From Desulfobacterales bacterium (GTDB lineage Bacteria > Desulfobacterota > Desulfobacteria > Desulfobacterales > C00003060): DNA of 42,811 nucleotides. The stretch spans positions 1-42,811 of the forward strand of contig JAUWXF010000015.1 of NCBI GenBank assembly GCA_030616475.1, written 5' to 3'. Of this stretch, positions 17,251-27,216 are shown piece by piece. The notes beneath the pieces were generated by a model. The model saw only the letters and a program-made list of their open reading frames with translations, was not told where the DNA came from and ran no database searches. Position numbers and translations under genes: made by a program. How positions within the stretch are numbered: position 1 is the stretch's first letter; the number at the start of each line of letters is the position of its first letter.

Positions 17251-20200
17251 CTAATCACTTGCGGCAAGAGCCCTTATCTGGCTCAATATCTGTTCATTCG
17301 TAAACCCACCCATGGATATCGAAAAGGAGGGGCAATGGGCTGCGCATATCCCGCATCCCTTGCATGAAGCCGAGATCGTTTCGGCCTTTTTCTTCTTGGC
17401 AACCCTTATCATCCTTATAGCCGAGTAAGGGCAAAGACTCTCACAAATTCCGCATCCTATGCAGGTATCGGTATCAACCGAAGAGACAATAGGCTCAACC
17501 GTGACATACCCTTTGGCCAGGGGAATACACGCCTTGCCGGCAGCAGCCTTCGCTTGGGCAACCGATTCAGAAATCGGCTTGGGCCCATGAGCCAGACCGC
17601 AAAGATACACGCCCTCTACGGAAAACTCCACCGGCCGAAGCTTGGGATGCGCTTCCAAGAAAAATCCGTCACCCGTAAGTGGGGTCTTGAGGATTTTTGA
17701 CAGCGCCTCAGACTGGCTCGGTACGATACCCACACTCAGGGCCAACAGATCAGGTTCAAGGACGACTTTTTCCCCTAAAATCTTGTCCAGAAATTCAACC
17801 TGGATGCTCCCCTCTTTTTCAGTCACTTCAGGGGGATGGTCCTTCTCAAAACTAACAAACATCACGCCCTTTTCCCTGGCCAATTGATAGTAATCCTCCG
17901 CAAATCCGTAAGTGCGCATGTCGCGATATAAGACAGTGATGTGGGCAGAAGGATTTAATTCCAGCATCTTTAAGGCATTCTTTACAGCCTGTCCGCAGCA
18001 CACCTTGCTGCAATAGGACAGGTCCTCACCCCTGGAGCCCACACACTGGATCATTACAACATCGTTTATCCCTTTTGCCTCTTCAGGTCTGGTCAGCCTC
18101 TCTTCCAGTTCACCCTGAGTGACAACCTGGCGCGACTTGCCGTACAGATACTGTTTCGGCTCATAAGGCTTTCCGCCTGTGGCTACAACAAACACTCCGT
18201 GCTCTAAAGTCTCGGACCTGTCTTGTGTACGGATCGAAGTGATAAAGTTGCCCACATACCCTGAAACACGTTCAACACAGGCGTTCGTGTACACGTGTAT
18301 AAGGGGATGAGAACTTACTTTTGCCTCTGTATCCTGAAGGACTTGCTTCGGGTCGTCACCAGAGAGCGTAAACCGCATGCGTCTTAGATTTCCCCCAAGC
18401 TCTCTTGATTCTTCTACCAAAAAGCATTCGAATCCTTGGCCCGCAATATTCAAAGCCGCTGCCATACCTGCCATACCACCGCCTATGACCAGGGCCTTCT
18501 GAGTCACAGGGAGTTTCTCTTCTGGAAGTGGCTGAAGCCTACGTGCCTTGGCCACCGCCATCCTGGTCAGGTCCTTAGATTTTTGCGTAGCCTCTTTGGG
18601 GAGCGTGGCGTGAACCCACGAACAATGATCCCTGGTATTGGCCATCTCAAACAGACACCGGTTCAGACCAGCATCTTTCAGGGTTTCCTGAAACAACGGT
18701 TCATGGGTTCGCGGCGTACAGGCGGCCACCACCACGCGATTCAGGCGATTTTCCTTGATCTTTTCAGTGATGGCTTCCTGCGTGTTCTGTGCACAGCTAT
18801 AAAGATTCGTGTCGGCAAACACAACATTGTCTAGGGTTGCCGCATAGTCGGCCACCGCCTGTACATCGACCACACCCCCAATATTGGTCCCGCAAGAGCA
18901 GACAAACACCCCGATGCGGGGCTCCTCGTCTATTTCGATCTCAGCCGGATAGGTCTTGGTTTCTATTTCCGTGCCCCGGACCTCCTTCAACACCTCGGCA
19001 GCAAGGGCGGCTGCACCGCTGGCATCCGTGACACTCTCTGGGACATCCTTGGGACCCTGGAAGGCGCCAGCCACAAGGATGCCCGGACGGGTGGTTTCGA
19101 GCGGAGAAAAGGGCCGGGTGCTGCAAAAATCGTAATGGTTCAAATCGATGCCAGTAGCCTTGGCCAAGGATTGAGCATCACGGGGTGATTCAAGCCCTTC
19201 GGGAAGGACCACCATATCAAAGCTTTCCTCAAGATGTTTCCCCGCCTCATCGACGTATGAGATCTCAAGAAGCTTACCCTTTCCCTGAACGCCTGCAACG
19301 CGGCTGCGCACAAAACGGATACCCTTCTCTTTGGCCCGGAGCCTGGCGTAATCGAACTCCTTGCCCTGAGTCCGCATGTCCAAGTAGAATATTGAGATCT
19401 CAAGATCCGGGTCGTGCTCTTTTGCCACCACGGCCTCCTTAATCGCATACATGCAGCAAACCGAAGAACAATACCCGTTTCCACACGAAACATCTCTTGT
19501 GCCTATGCACTGGAGAAAGGCAACGCGATTGGGATGCTGGGCGTCAGAAGGCCTGAGGACCTTTCCAATAGTGGGACCGGAGGCCGACGTCATGCGCTCG
19601 AATTCCATACCAGTGACTACATCGGGGAGACGACCATATCCGTATCTTGACAACACCTCTTCACTGATACGACCAAACCCCGGAGCAAGGATGACCGCAC
19701 CTACTTTCAGGTCCAACATTTCTTCTCGCTCGTAAAGGTTGATCGCCTGGGCCTGACAGGCTGATACACATATGCGGCACATTTCATGCTTATGGAAAAG
19801 ACAAAGTGCAGGATCGATGTAGAAACTTGCGGGAACGGCTTGGGCATAATCCCTGTGCAGGCCCTTGGTTGGGGCCAGGCCTTCGTTGTAATCGTCACTG
19901 ATGATCACAGGGCAATACGTGGCACATATGCCACAGGCCGTGCACAGATCTCCATCGATATAGCGGGGTTGTCGGCGCACCCTGGCAGTAAAATGGCCCA
20001 CTTCGCCCTTCACTGAGATCAGTTCAGCTTTGGTGATGATTCTTATGTTCGGTGACCGACCGGCCTCAACCAGCTTGGGCGCCAGGATTCAGATGGCACA
20101 GTCATTGGTGGGGAAGGTTTTGTCCAGTTGAGCCATCACGCCACCGATAGATCCTGCCTTCTCTATCAGGTAGACATAATAGCCTAAACCAGCCAGGTCC

Positions 20201-20268
20201 AAGGATGCCTGAATACCGGCAATACCCCCACCAACAACCATCACAGATCCTGATTTGCTTTCTTCCAT
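17251..20268 (-). CDS. hdrA: HdrA-like FAD/Fe-S subunit, selenocysteine form
   Basis: The full-length gene is 1,005 residues, with an in-frame TGA at 20089-20091 as codon 60. Read through it, the N-terminus is a normal HdrA FAD fold (MVVGGGIAGIQASLDL ... NDCAI-U-ILAPKL). Sec60 lies exactly where the paralogue has Cys60. The rest repeats the paralogue's plan: CTACGICATYCP, CVSACQAQ, CIGTRD, YCSSVCC, a second FAD module (ALVIGGGMAGMAAAL), CVGSRG, YCSKVCC, and terminal CIGCGICESLCP and CKGCGICAAHCP. It starts 2 nt after the cooS stop, so the two are coupled. Without Sec decoding the call would begin at 20013 and lose 85 residues, including the FAD-binding motif. Confidence 0.93.
20050..20091 (-). 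promoter_or_regulatory. UGA-Sec codon and SECIS candidates in hdrA
   Basis: The TGA codon is at 20089-20091. Two hairpins follow. CGGT-CGGTC-ACCG (20050-20062) has loop GGUC about 31 nt after the TGA. GCTGG-TTGAGG-CCGGT (20059-20074) has its loop about 20 nt after. They overlap, so only one can form; which one is functional cannot be decided by eye. Confidence 0.65.
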
Positions 20269-20270
20269 CT

Positions 20271-22223
20271 TTACAATTCCCGCCTCATGGCCATGTCAAA
20301 GAGGATTCTTTCCTTCTTTTCCTGAATCCCCAAGGCCTCTCGCTTTCTCTCAATATGCTCGATCATCATCTGCGCCATCTTTGTCGGCTCAGATTCAACC
20401 GCCCACAGTCCGCCGTACAGCTCTTCTATCTCTCTGAACAGGAAGTCGGTCACAACTTTACTCCCTGTAGTCGGAAAGGTCCTCCCAAATACAACAAAAG
20501 CCCCGCTGGCTACAAAGTATTGACCAATCGCTATGGCCTTTTCACTCATCCATTCCGGTGCGCAACCGGCCGTGGGGATCTGGCTGATATCGTCGCCCAG
20601 ACCCCCTTCCTTGACAATCTCGGTGGCCGCAATCAAGATCCGGCTGTTGTCCACGCACGAGCCCATGTGCAAAACAGGCGGCATACCCACGGTCTCGCAA
20701 ACTTCTCTGAGGCCGGGACCTGCTAGTTCTGCAGCCTCGGGTCTCAAGAACCCTTCTCTGCCGCAGGCCGTGGCCGCGCACCCGGTTACCAGCACGAGCA
20801 CGTTGTTGGCAATCAGTTCCTGGACCACCGTTGTGTGCACCCGCCCGGACTCCACCCAGCAGCTGTCACACCCCACGACCGCGCCCACGCCGCGGATGCG
20901 ACCGTTGATGATGTTGTCATTCAAGGGCCGGTAGGAGGCCCTGAAGGCCCCGCCCAATATATGATTAATCGTTTCGTGGCTAAAGCCCGCTACCACGTCC
21001 ATCTTGCGGTCAGGAATGTGGACTCTCCTCCGTTGCTTAAACTTGCCAATGGCTCGAAGGGTGATATCTCTTGCAATCTCAAGTGCACGGTGGTGGTCGA
21101 ATTCAATGTGGGTGGCACCTTCGATCATGGCCCGAGACGAGGTGGTAATCAGCTCGGTATGGAAACATTTGGCGACCTCTGCCAGGCCCTGCATGACGCA
21201 CTGCACATCGACCACCATCGCCTCGATCGCACCGGTGGCCAGTACCACCTCTTGCTGAATAAAGCTACCTGCGATGGCAATGCCGTGGCGCATCAACACC
21301 TCGTTTCCCGAACAGCACACGCCTGCCAGGTTGATCCCTTTTGCCCCCACTTCCTGGGCCGCTGCAACTATCTCCGGGTCTTGGGCCACCATGGCCATGG
21401 CCTCCGGCATCTGGGGTTCATGGCCATGGATCACAATATTTACATGATCCTCGGAAAGGGCCCCAAGGTTGACCACAGCTCGAAGAGGCACAGGCGTGCC
21501 AAACAGGATGTCCTGAAGCTCGCTGGCTATCATCGAAGCCCCCCAACCGTCGGCCAAAGCACACCGGGTGGCCTGGAAGATAAGGCTCCTGTAATCCTGA
21601 TCGGTCCCCATGTGGGTCCGGTGCATGATTTCGACGACCTCCCTGTCAACGCCCCGGGGAATGACTCCCAACTTCTTCCACAACTCCTGTCGTTTAGTGG
21701 GCGCCCGGGTGGTCATTACAAGGGCTCCTTCCTGCTGGCCAAATTCGGCAAGGACCTTTTCTCCCAGCTCGATGGCAATATCTTCTTTGCTGCGACCCTC
21801 GGTCTTGACCTTGTAAAGCTCTGCCAAGAAATGAAGCTTCTTTTCGTCCTTGATCTCAAAGGGAGCCTCTCCCTTGGCAGCGGCTAAAAAAGTCAGGGCT
21901 GTCTCACGGCCGTGATCCATGTGGGCTGCTGAACCGCAGGCAACCATACGGCAGAAATTACGTGCTGCAACCGTGGCAGGCGTTGCCCCGCAAATACCGA
22001 TCGATTCAGGAACATCCTCAATCATCATGCAGGGACCGAAGGAGCAGTTCCGGCAGCAGGTGCCTCCCTGGCCAAACAGGCAAGGCTGAATGGCACGCTC
22101 CTCCATGCGTTGTACATAAGTCTTTACGCCGTCCTGGGCCGCCTCTTTTAGTATACGGGTGCTGGCCTCACAAAAGATGCCGGGACACCGGGGCTTTGTG
22201 AACGGGATTATCTTCCTTGCCAT
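20271..22223 (-). CDS. cooS: Anaerobic Ni-CO dehydrogenase catalytic subunit
   Basis: This 650-aa CooS/AcsA-type enzyme interconverts CO and CO2. The B/D-cluster Cys are in CLFGQGGTCCRNCSFGPC. C-cluster ligands are visible as IHGHEP (His), GVCCSGNE, VDVQC, VVGCDSC, TGCAATACG and GSCVDNS. The length is usual for the family. It is followed at 2 nt by hdrA (Sec), which suggests that CO2 reduction or CO oxidation is wired to the Hdr module, perhaps through ferredoxin. No acsB, acsC or acsD lies nearby, so whether it works within an acetyl-CoA synthase complex or alone cannot be told here. Confidence 0.96.
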   Translation of the reverse strand: MARKIIPFTKPRCPGIFCEASTRILKEAAQDGVKTYVQRMEERAIQPCLFGQGGTCCRNCSFGPCMMIEDVPESIGICGATPATVAARNFCRMVACGSAAHMDHGRETALTFLAAAKGEAPFEIKDEKKLHFLAELYKVKTEGRSKEDIAIELGEKVLAEFGQQEGALVMTTRAPTKRQELWKKLGVIPRGVDREVVEIMHRTHMGTDQDYRSLIFQATRCALADGWGASMIASELQDILFGTPVPLRAVVNLGALSEDHVNIVIHGHEPQMPEAMAMVAQDPEIVAAAQEVGAKGINLAGVCCSGNEVLMRHGIAIAGSFIQQEVVLATGAIEAMVVDVQCVMQGLAEVAKCFHTELITTSSRAMIEGATHIEFDHHRALEIARDITLRAIGKFKQRRRVHIPDRKMDVVAGFSHETINHILGGAFRASYRPLNDNIINGRIRGVGAVVGCDSCWVESGRVHTTVVQELIANNVLVLVTGCAATACGREGFLRPEAAELAGPGLREVCETVGMPPVLHMGSCVDNSRILIAATEIVKEGGLGDDISQIPTAGCAPEWMSEKAIAIGQYFVASGAFVVFGRTFPTTGSKVVTDFLFREIEELYGGLWAVESEPTKMAQMMIEHIERKREALGIQEKKERILFDMAMRREL

Positions 22224-22315
22224 CCTTTTTTCCTCTTTCTTCCGGTTTATGTCGTTATTCTAAAATCGTTTAGCGCAAGGTTGCGCCTGACGGCTTGAAA
22301 AGATGCACTTCGTGT

Positions 22316-22454
22316 CTGGCCGATACCTGATTCCTGATACCAGATCCATGATATCTCGTTCTTCCATCGGGCATCCGGTATCCGGCATCAGGCATCCAAT
22401 TCACGGTTCACCAATTCCGAATACCTCAATACCTGAATCCCTCAATTCCTCAAT
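22316..22454. repeat. Short-word arrays between folD and cooS
   Basis: ATACCTGATTCCTGATACC words, GCATCCGGTATCCGGCATCA words and CCTCAATTCCTCAATT. The last word begins directly at the folD stop. Confidence 0.75.
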
Positions 22455-23330
22455 TTACAGCGGCTTTGCCGCCTCCAGCGTGTTTCTCATCAACATGGTG
22501 ATGGTCATAGGGCCAACACCCCCCGGCACGGGCGTAATAGCTGATGCCTTTTCCTGGACCGAATCAAAGTCAACGTCGCCTGCCAGAATCGCTTTTCCCT
22601 CAGGGGTCTTGCCAATACGATTGACACCCACGTCTATCACCACGACCCCTTCTTTGACCATGTCAGCAGTGATTGTCTTAGGACGACCCACTGCCACGAT
22701 CAAGATGTCTGCCATTCTGGTGTGGGTTGCCAGATCTTTTGTTCCCGTGTGACAAAGGGTTACGGTTGCGTTCCCTCCGGGAGGTGGCTGCAACATCAGA
22801 TTCGCTACGGGTTTGCCCACGATATTGCTTCTCCCCACCACCACTACGTGTTTGCCCTCAGTGGTAATGTCTGAGCGCCTCAGCAGTTCCACGATCCCGT
22901 GCGGCGTGCAGGGAAGAAAGCGGCCGGCGCCGATCATCAATTTGCCCACATTGACTGGATGAAAACAGTCCACATCCTTGTCAGGATCGATCGCATAAAT
23001 GACCCGTGTGGCATCAATATGCTTCGGCAGAGGCAACTGGACTAGGATACCATGGATCTTCGGATCATTGTTCAACTTTTTTACCAGGTCCAGTAAATCG
23101 GCTTCTGAGGTATCAGCGGGAAGATCGGTCCTGGCAGAATAGATGCCGAGGTTGTTACAAGCCTTCTCCTTTTGCCCCACATAGACCTTTGAGCCCGGGT
23201 CCTCACCTACCAGGATGGTAGCCAATCCTGGTGTTACATCATGTTTTTCTTTGAGATCCTGAATCTCTTTAGCAATTTCTTCACGGATCTCCTTTGAGAT
23301 TGCCCCTCCTTTGATAAGCTGTGCTGCCAT
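22455..23330 (-). CDS. folD: Bifunctional methylene-THF dehydrogenase / methenyl-THF cyclohydrolase
   Basis: This 291-aa FolD converts formyl-THF through methenyl- to methylene-THF. The motifs are YVGQKEKAC with the catalytic Lys, ILVQLPLP, CFHPVNVG, TPHGIVELL, VVVGRSNIVGKP and PVPGGVGPMT. I chose the ATG of MAAQL because the longer open frame reads upstream through repeat modules and is not protein-like. It follows fhs by about 480 bp of repeats, and cooS lies 231 bp downstream. The stop codon TAA is followed at once by an octamer repeat. Confidence 0.96.
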   Translation of the reverse strand: MAAQLIKGGAISKEIREEIAKEIQDLKEKHDVTPGLATILVGEDPGSKVYVGQKEKACNNLGIYSARTDLPADTSEADLLDLVKKLNNDPKIHGILVQLPLPKHIDATRVIYAIDPDKDVDCFHPVNVGKLMIGAGRFLPCTPHGIVELLRRSDITTEGKHVVVVGRSNIVGKPVANLMLQPPPGGNATVTLCHTGTKDLATHTRMADILIVAVGRPKTITADMVKEGVVVIDVGVNRIGKTPEGKAILAGDVDFDSVQEKASAITPVPGGVGPMTITMLMRNTLEAAKPL

Positions 23331-23813
23331 GATAACCCCCTTTTTTTGATTGACGATTGACGATTGTCCATAGAGAAGTGATCTATAGTGCCTAAAATGC
23401 CTAAAGTGAGCTAAAGTTGAGGCCCGCCCTGCCCGCCCTGGTGCGACAGCGAATCGAAAATGCTGATGCAAAGCAAACCCGGCCCGCCCTGGCGCGACAG
23501 AAGCTGGACAATGCCACGGAGAGAAAAACCCGGTCTGGGCCAGGGTCTGGGCCAGGGGCGCTACATGCTTAAACTAATCTACTAAGCCTGTTGTCCCGGT
23601 CTGGGCCAGGGACTTGAAGAAACTGCTTGCTTACTCGTTTCGTTAGTTGGATTGGTTAGATTTGTTTCAGTGGTTTCTAAGCAATCAAACCAACGGAACC
23701 AACAAAACCAATAGAACTGTGTTTCATCTTTTAACTTTAGGCACTTTAGCTCACTTTAGTTCACTTTAGCTCACTTTAGGCACTCTGTTACTGACCAATG
23801 ACCAATGACCAAT
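23331..23813. repeat. Nested repeat mosaic between folD and fhs
   Basis: From left: GATTGACGATTGACG, GTGCCTAAAATGCCTAAAGT, A-A, B-B, B, GGATTGGTTAGATTTG, its complement CCAACGGAACCAACAAAACC, CACTTTAGCTCACTTTAG, and ACCAATGACCAATGACC. The outer words pair with inner complements, so nested stems are possible. I see no gene in this 483-bp gap. Confidence 0.8.
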
Positions 23814-25577
23814 CTAAAATAGCCCCTTCACCTTCCCTGTCTTCACATCCACATCAACGCGGCGAAAGGCCGGGTTTGAGCAGGTTCCCGGCATCAGGCT
23901 GATAGTGCCAGCGCAGGGGCAAAGAAACTTGGCTCCAGAGTAAATCAGCACGTCGCGAATGGGCATCGTCCAGCCCTTGGAGACCCCTTTAAGGGCCGGG
24001 TCGTGGGTGAGGCTAAGATGGGTCTTAACCATCATGGTGGTGTAGTCGTCGTACTTAGAGTCGGCTTCAAGCATCTTGGCTTTCCCCTCGGCTTCGGGGG
24101 TCCAGGCCACCCCGTCTGCTCCATAAACTACTTTGGCGATTTTTTCAACCCGCTCCCGCAGTTTCATCTCCACGGGATACAGGAAATTGAAGTCGTTCTC
24201 GTCCTCGCAGGCCTCCTTCACAACATCGGCCAGCTCCAGGGCACCCTTACCGGCATCTGCCCAGTGGGTAGACACGGCACACCGGGCACCAGCCGCCTCG
24301 GCGGCTTTTCTCACCATGGCGACTTCATCCTTGGTGTCGGTGGCAAAACAGTTGACGCACACAACCGGATTGATGCCCGCTGTTTTGATGATATTGATGT
24401 GATGCAGCATGTTGGGGAGGCCTTTCTCGAGGAGGTCGAGATTTTCCTTGGTGTAGGCTTCGGGCAACGCCAGCCCTGCGACCACCTTGGGACCACCACC
24501 GTGCATCTTCAGTGCTCGAATCGTGGTTGTAAGGACTGACACCTGAGGCTTGAGGCCGCTGTACCGGCATTTGACGTTCCAGAATTTCTCAAACCCTATG
24601 TCAGCACCAAAACCGCTTTCCGTCACATGATAATCAAACATCTTCAGGCCAATCCGGTCAGCAATGATGGACGACTGGCCAACCGCAATGTTTGCAAAAG
24701 GACCGGCATGGACCATACAGGGCTGGTACTCAACAGTGCACATGAGGGTGGGGTTGATCGTATTGCGCATCCAGGCGGTCATCGCACCGCCCACCTCCAG
24801 GTCGCCTGTGGTCACCGCGTTGCCGCTCTTGTCAAAGGCCACGGTGATGTTGCCCAATCTTTCGCGCAGATCTGCCAGGTCTCTCACTATGGACAGAGTG
24901 GCCATGAGTTCGGAGCTCACCGCAATCGCGAACTTGGACTGCATCGTGAATCCGTCCATACGGCCACCCATGCCTATGATGATATTTCGGAGGCTCTGGG
25001 CGCAAAAATCGATAATCCACCCCATCTCCACTCTGGTAGGGTTAATCTCCAGCCGACGCATGCCGGTGAGCCTTTGCAGTTGTTCATCATTGTAATTGCG
25101 CTCGTGCTGCATTCTGGCAGTGAGAGCGACCATGGCCAGATTGTGGGCATTCATGATGTCATTGATATCTCCGGTGAGGCCCATAGAGAATTCTGTCATG
25201 GGGATGAGCAGGGCATTGCCCCCTCCGGCTGCTGTCCCCTTGATATTCATGGTCGGGCCGCCCGAGGGCTGGCGGAGACACCCGCCCACATTCAATCCGC
25301 GCTTGCCCATGCCCTCCATGAGGCCGACGGCGGTTGTGCTCTTCCCTTCGCCAAGGGGGGTGGGAGTAATGGCGGTCACCTCGATATACTTGCCGTCCTG
25401 TTTGTCTTTGAGCCGGTCAATAATCTTCATGAAATCGAGTCTACAGAGTCTGCCGTAAGGGATCACCTCCTCCTTTTGCAGGCCCAGTTTTTCGCGCCAC
25501 TCATCGGGAGTGGGCATGTCTTTTTCGGCTGCTTCGGAAATCTGCCAGTCCGCGTACTTGGTTGGATCAAGAACCAT
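23814..25577 (-). CDS. fhs: Formate-tetrahydrofolate ligase
   Basis: This 587-aa formyl-THF synthetase activates formate with ATP on THF, the first folate step of the methyl branch. The nucleotide loop is [10 protein letters not shown]. Other signatures are [41 protein letters not shown] and LMPG near the C-terminus. The length is at the upper end of the usual range of about 555-590. A strong AAAAGGAGG lies 7 nt before the ATG. A CTACAAC motif shared with regulator genes lies about 35-50 nt upstream of the start. Confidence 0.97.
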   Translation of the reverse strand: MVLDPTKYADWQISEAAEKDMPTPDEWREKLGLQKEEVIPYGRLCRLDFMKIIDRLKDKQDGKYIEVTAITPTPLGEGKSTTAVGLMEGMGKRGLNVGGCLRQPSGGPTMNIKGTAAGGGNALLIPMTEFSMGLTGDINDIMNAHNLAMVALTARMQHERNYNDEQLQRLTGMRRLEINPTRVEMGWIIDFCAQSLRNIIIGMGGRMDGFTMQSKFAIAVSSELMATLSIVRDLADLRERLGNITVAFDKSGNAVTTGDLEVGGAMTAWMRNTINPTLMCTVEYQPCMVHAGPFANIAVGQSSIIADRIGLKMFDYHVTESGFGADIGFEKFWNVKCRYSGLKPQVSVLTTTIRALKMHGGGPKVVAGLALPEAYTKENLDLLEKGLPNMLHHINIIKTAGINPVVCVNCFATDTKDEVAMVRKAAEAAGARCAVSTHWADAGKGALELADVVKEACEDENDFNFLYPVEMKLRERVEKIAKVVYGADGVAWTPEAEGKAKMLEADSKYDDYTTMMVKTHLSLTHDPALKGVSKGWTMPIRDVLIYSGAKFLCPCAGTISLMPGTCSNPAFRRVDVDVKTGKVKGLF

Positions 25578-25607
25578 GGCAATCCTCCTTTTGTTTATGT
25601 GCTGGAA

Positions 25608-25630
25608 ATTCTACAACTTATTGAAAGTCA
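25608..25630 (-). promoter_or_regulatory. CTACAAC motif, copy 2 (before fhs)
   Basis: Minus strand CTTTCAATAAGTTGTAGAAT in the fhs leader, just after the response regulator stop. Confidence 0.45.
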
Positions 25631-26029
25631 CTACCCACTGCCTACTGCCTTACTGTCCAGCGCTCTTCGGACAACCTGCTTCAATTGATCCGGGGAAAAA
25701 GGCTTGGCAAGGTAGCTCAGAGCTCGACGTTTACGAATGATCTCTTCTTCCAAATCGATAGAGGTGTTTCCTGTCACCACGACCTTGATGATCCCTCGGT
25801 TGACCTCATTCAATCGATCCATGACCTCAAGACCAGAGGCGCCAGGCATATCGAGATCGACCAAGACGACATCGGGCCCGATTTCTCTGGCCTTGGCCAG
25901 GCCCACTTCTCCGTTAACGGCCGTTTCTACCCGATATCCCGCTTTGGTCAAGACCTGACAACAGGAATCTCTAATACATTCTGCGTCGTCAATAATCAGT
26001 ATGACTTCGCCTTTGCCTGAGAAGAACAT
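25631..26029 (-). CDS. Single-domain response regulator
   Basis: This 132-aa receiver has DD at 14-15, phospho-acceptor Asp58 in VVLVDLDMPGASG, Thr in VVTG and Lys in YLAKPFS. There is no output domain. It is the first gene of the minus-strand block and is directly upstream of fhs, with a 53-bp gap. This is a fourth receiver linked to the C1 genes. The ribosome site is weak (no clear GGAG), and the 5' leader carries a CTACAA...TTGTAG inverted repeat. Confidence 0.9.
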   Translation of the reverse strand: MFFSGKGEVILIIDDAECIRDSCCQVLTKAGYRVETAVNGEVGLAKAREIGPDVVLVDLDMPGASGLEVMDRLNEVNRGIIKVVVTGNTSIDLEEEIIRKRRALSYLAKPFSPDQLKQVVRRALDSKAVGSG

Positions 26030-26045
26030 AACTACGTCTGGGGAG

Positions 26046-26073
26046 TTCTACAACCTATCGAAATTGTAGATTT
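26046..26073 (-). promoter_or_regulatory. CTACAAC motif, copy 3 (before response regulator)
   Basis: This copy is a perfect inverted repeat, CTACAA - 10 nt - TTGTAG, 17 nt or so before the response regulator start. It could be an operator, or part of a ~40-bp dispersed repeat shared with copy 4. Confidence 0.45.
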
Positions 26074-26084
26074 GTTGGTCGCGC

Positions 26085-26847
26085 TTGACCCGCCTGCCAT
26101 CGCCTACCGCGGGTGCCCTCGTTAGGTCCGCCTGCCATGAATAAGTCGGCGCGGTTCGGCATGGGTGAACAGGCATTGGCGGGCAGGTTTATGCCATTCA
26201 GATGGAATGATGGAGTGTTGGCCCGCCCTGGCGCGACGTCCGCGAAACAAGCAGTTGCCCTTGAAAACAGGTCTGGGCCAGGGAGTACTGGAATAGTGGG
26301 TGGTAAGAGCAGAAAAAAATTATTGTTTTTATTCTTCCCCGCCTGCCAGCGCCACGTACGGCGCCAAGCTCACATGCTAGCATCTCCGGCAATGGCGGGC
26401 AGGTAAACCCATCACTCCAGTACTCCATTGCTCCAATACTCCAAATGGGGCGAAGCCCTTAAGTTCTCTTATACCAATTCCGTGCCAACCGTGGCCGAAA
26501 GAATCCTTCTGGCAAAGAACGTTATAACATCTGGATATTATGGCTAATCTTAAAATCCAAGATCTATTACGGTTTGTGCACGAGATATGCTTGGTGGAGA
26601 ATTTTGCCCCAGTGGCGGTTCAAAACACCCCGGTATGGTCAGGGTACTTCCACAATGATGATGTACACGTAGTGCATGGTTTGAAGCCTCTCCCGCCCTT
26701 AAGGGCGGAGGTTCTGCCTTGCGGCAGTGCTTCGCACCCCTGTAAGGAAGGTAAACATTTTTGTGGGGAGGCCTTATACCATATAATGGTTTCGTTTTCC
26801 AACGAAACTTGAAGCTGGCATGACCACAGCCGACTCTCTTCTATTCC
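26085..26847. repeat. Repeat mosaic and otherwise empty gap before the 88-aa gene
   Basis: 26093-26185 has CCTGCCATCGCC and GGCATTGGCGGGCAGG units. 26205-26465 has GGAGTGTTGG words, A, B, a C unit (26337-26403), ACTCCAGTACTCCATTGC words and D. I see no gene in 26466-26847; the 90-aa frame there lacks protein-like composition and a ribosome site. Confidence 0.75.
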
Positions 26848-26877
26848 TTGACAGGCCTCTTGTTTGTCGAGTACGAT
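26848..26877 (+). promoter_or_regulatory. Sigma-70-type promoter candidate
   Basis: TTGACA, 18 nt, then TACGAT lies about 35 nt before the start of the 88-aa gene. It is the likely promoter of that gene and the phosphoesterase. Confidence 0.5.
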
Positions 26878-26914
26878 ATCTTTAACTAGGGGCAAGACGA
26901 AAGGGCTTGAAAAA

Positions 26915-27181
26915 ATGCCAAGATTGACGATGCGTTTGGTGGAAGAGACCCTGCAAGAAGAGGTACACAAACTAGACAAGCGTGTTCAGCTCATGGCTGT
27001 CAACCAAACCAAGAAAAAAGATGCATACCGTGTGACCCTCCTCAAAGATGGCCGGACCGGGAGTGCGGACATAAAGAAGGATCTCATTAGGGGGTACCTT
27101 GCCGGAGAAGGGAAGGGCAAAGAACTGAGAAGGGCTCTGGGCAAGGCGGTCAGTCATTTGAGCATAAGGTACAGGAAATAG
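26915..27181 (+). CDS. Small basic protein of unknown function
   Basis: This 88-aa Lys/Arg-rich protein is not recognised. I chose the ATG of MPRLTMRL because a TTGACA-18-TACGAT promoter ends just upstream; the longer open frame from 26864 would start before the predicted transcript. The middle (KKDAYRVTLLKDGRTGSADI) resembles a beta hairpin and the rest is helical. It could bind nucleic acid, but nothing specific shows this. The phosphoesterase gene follows 35 nt later on the same strand, so the two may be co-transcribed. Confidence 0.6.
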   Translation: MPRLTMRLVEETLQEEVHKLDKRVQLMAVNQTKKKDAYRVTLLKDGRTGSADIKKDLIRGYLAGEGKGKELRRALGKAVSHLSIRYRK

Positions 27182-27216
27182 ATACTCTGACTTTAGGCAC
27201 TTTCAATTAGTCCTCC

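Noticed and set aside
17251-20013. HdrA starting at 20013
   Set aside because: The FAD-binding N-terminus lies upstream in the same frame across a TGA that aligns with Cys60 of the paralogue.
20835-21887. 350-aa open frame on the plus strand opposite cooS
   Set aside because: His/Gly-rich composition and lack of any family pattern; it mirrors the codon bias of cooS, which is certain.
24627-25688. 353-aa open frame on the plus strand opposite fhs
   Set aside because: It is the antisense shadow of fhs, with a His-rich composition and no ribosome site.
26540-26812. 90-aa plus-strand frame
   Set aside because: No ribosome site, mixed composition, and it ends before the promoter of the next gene.
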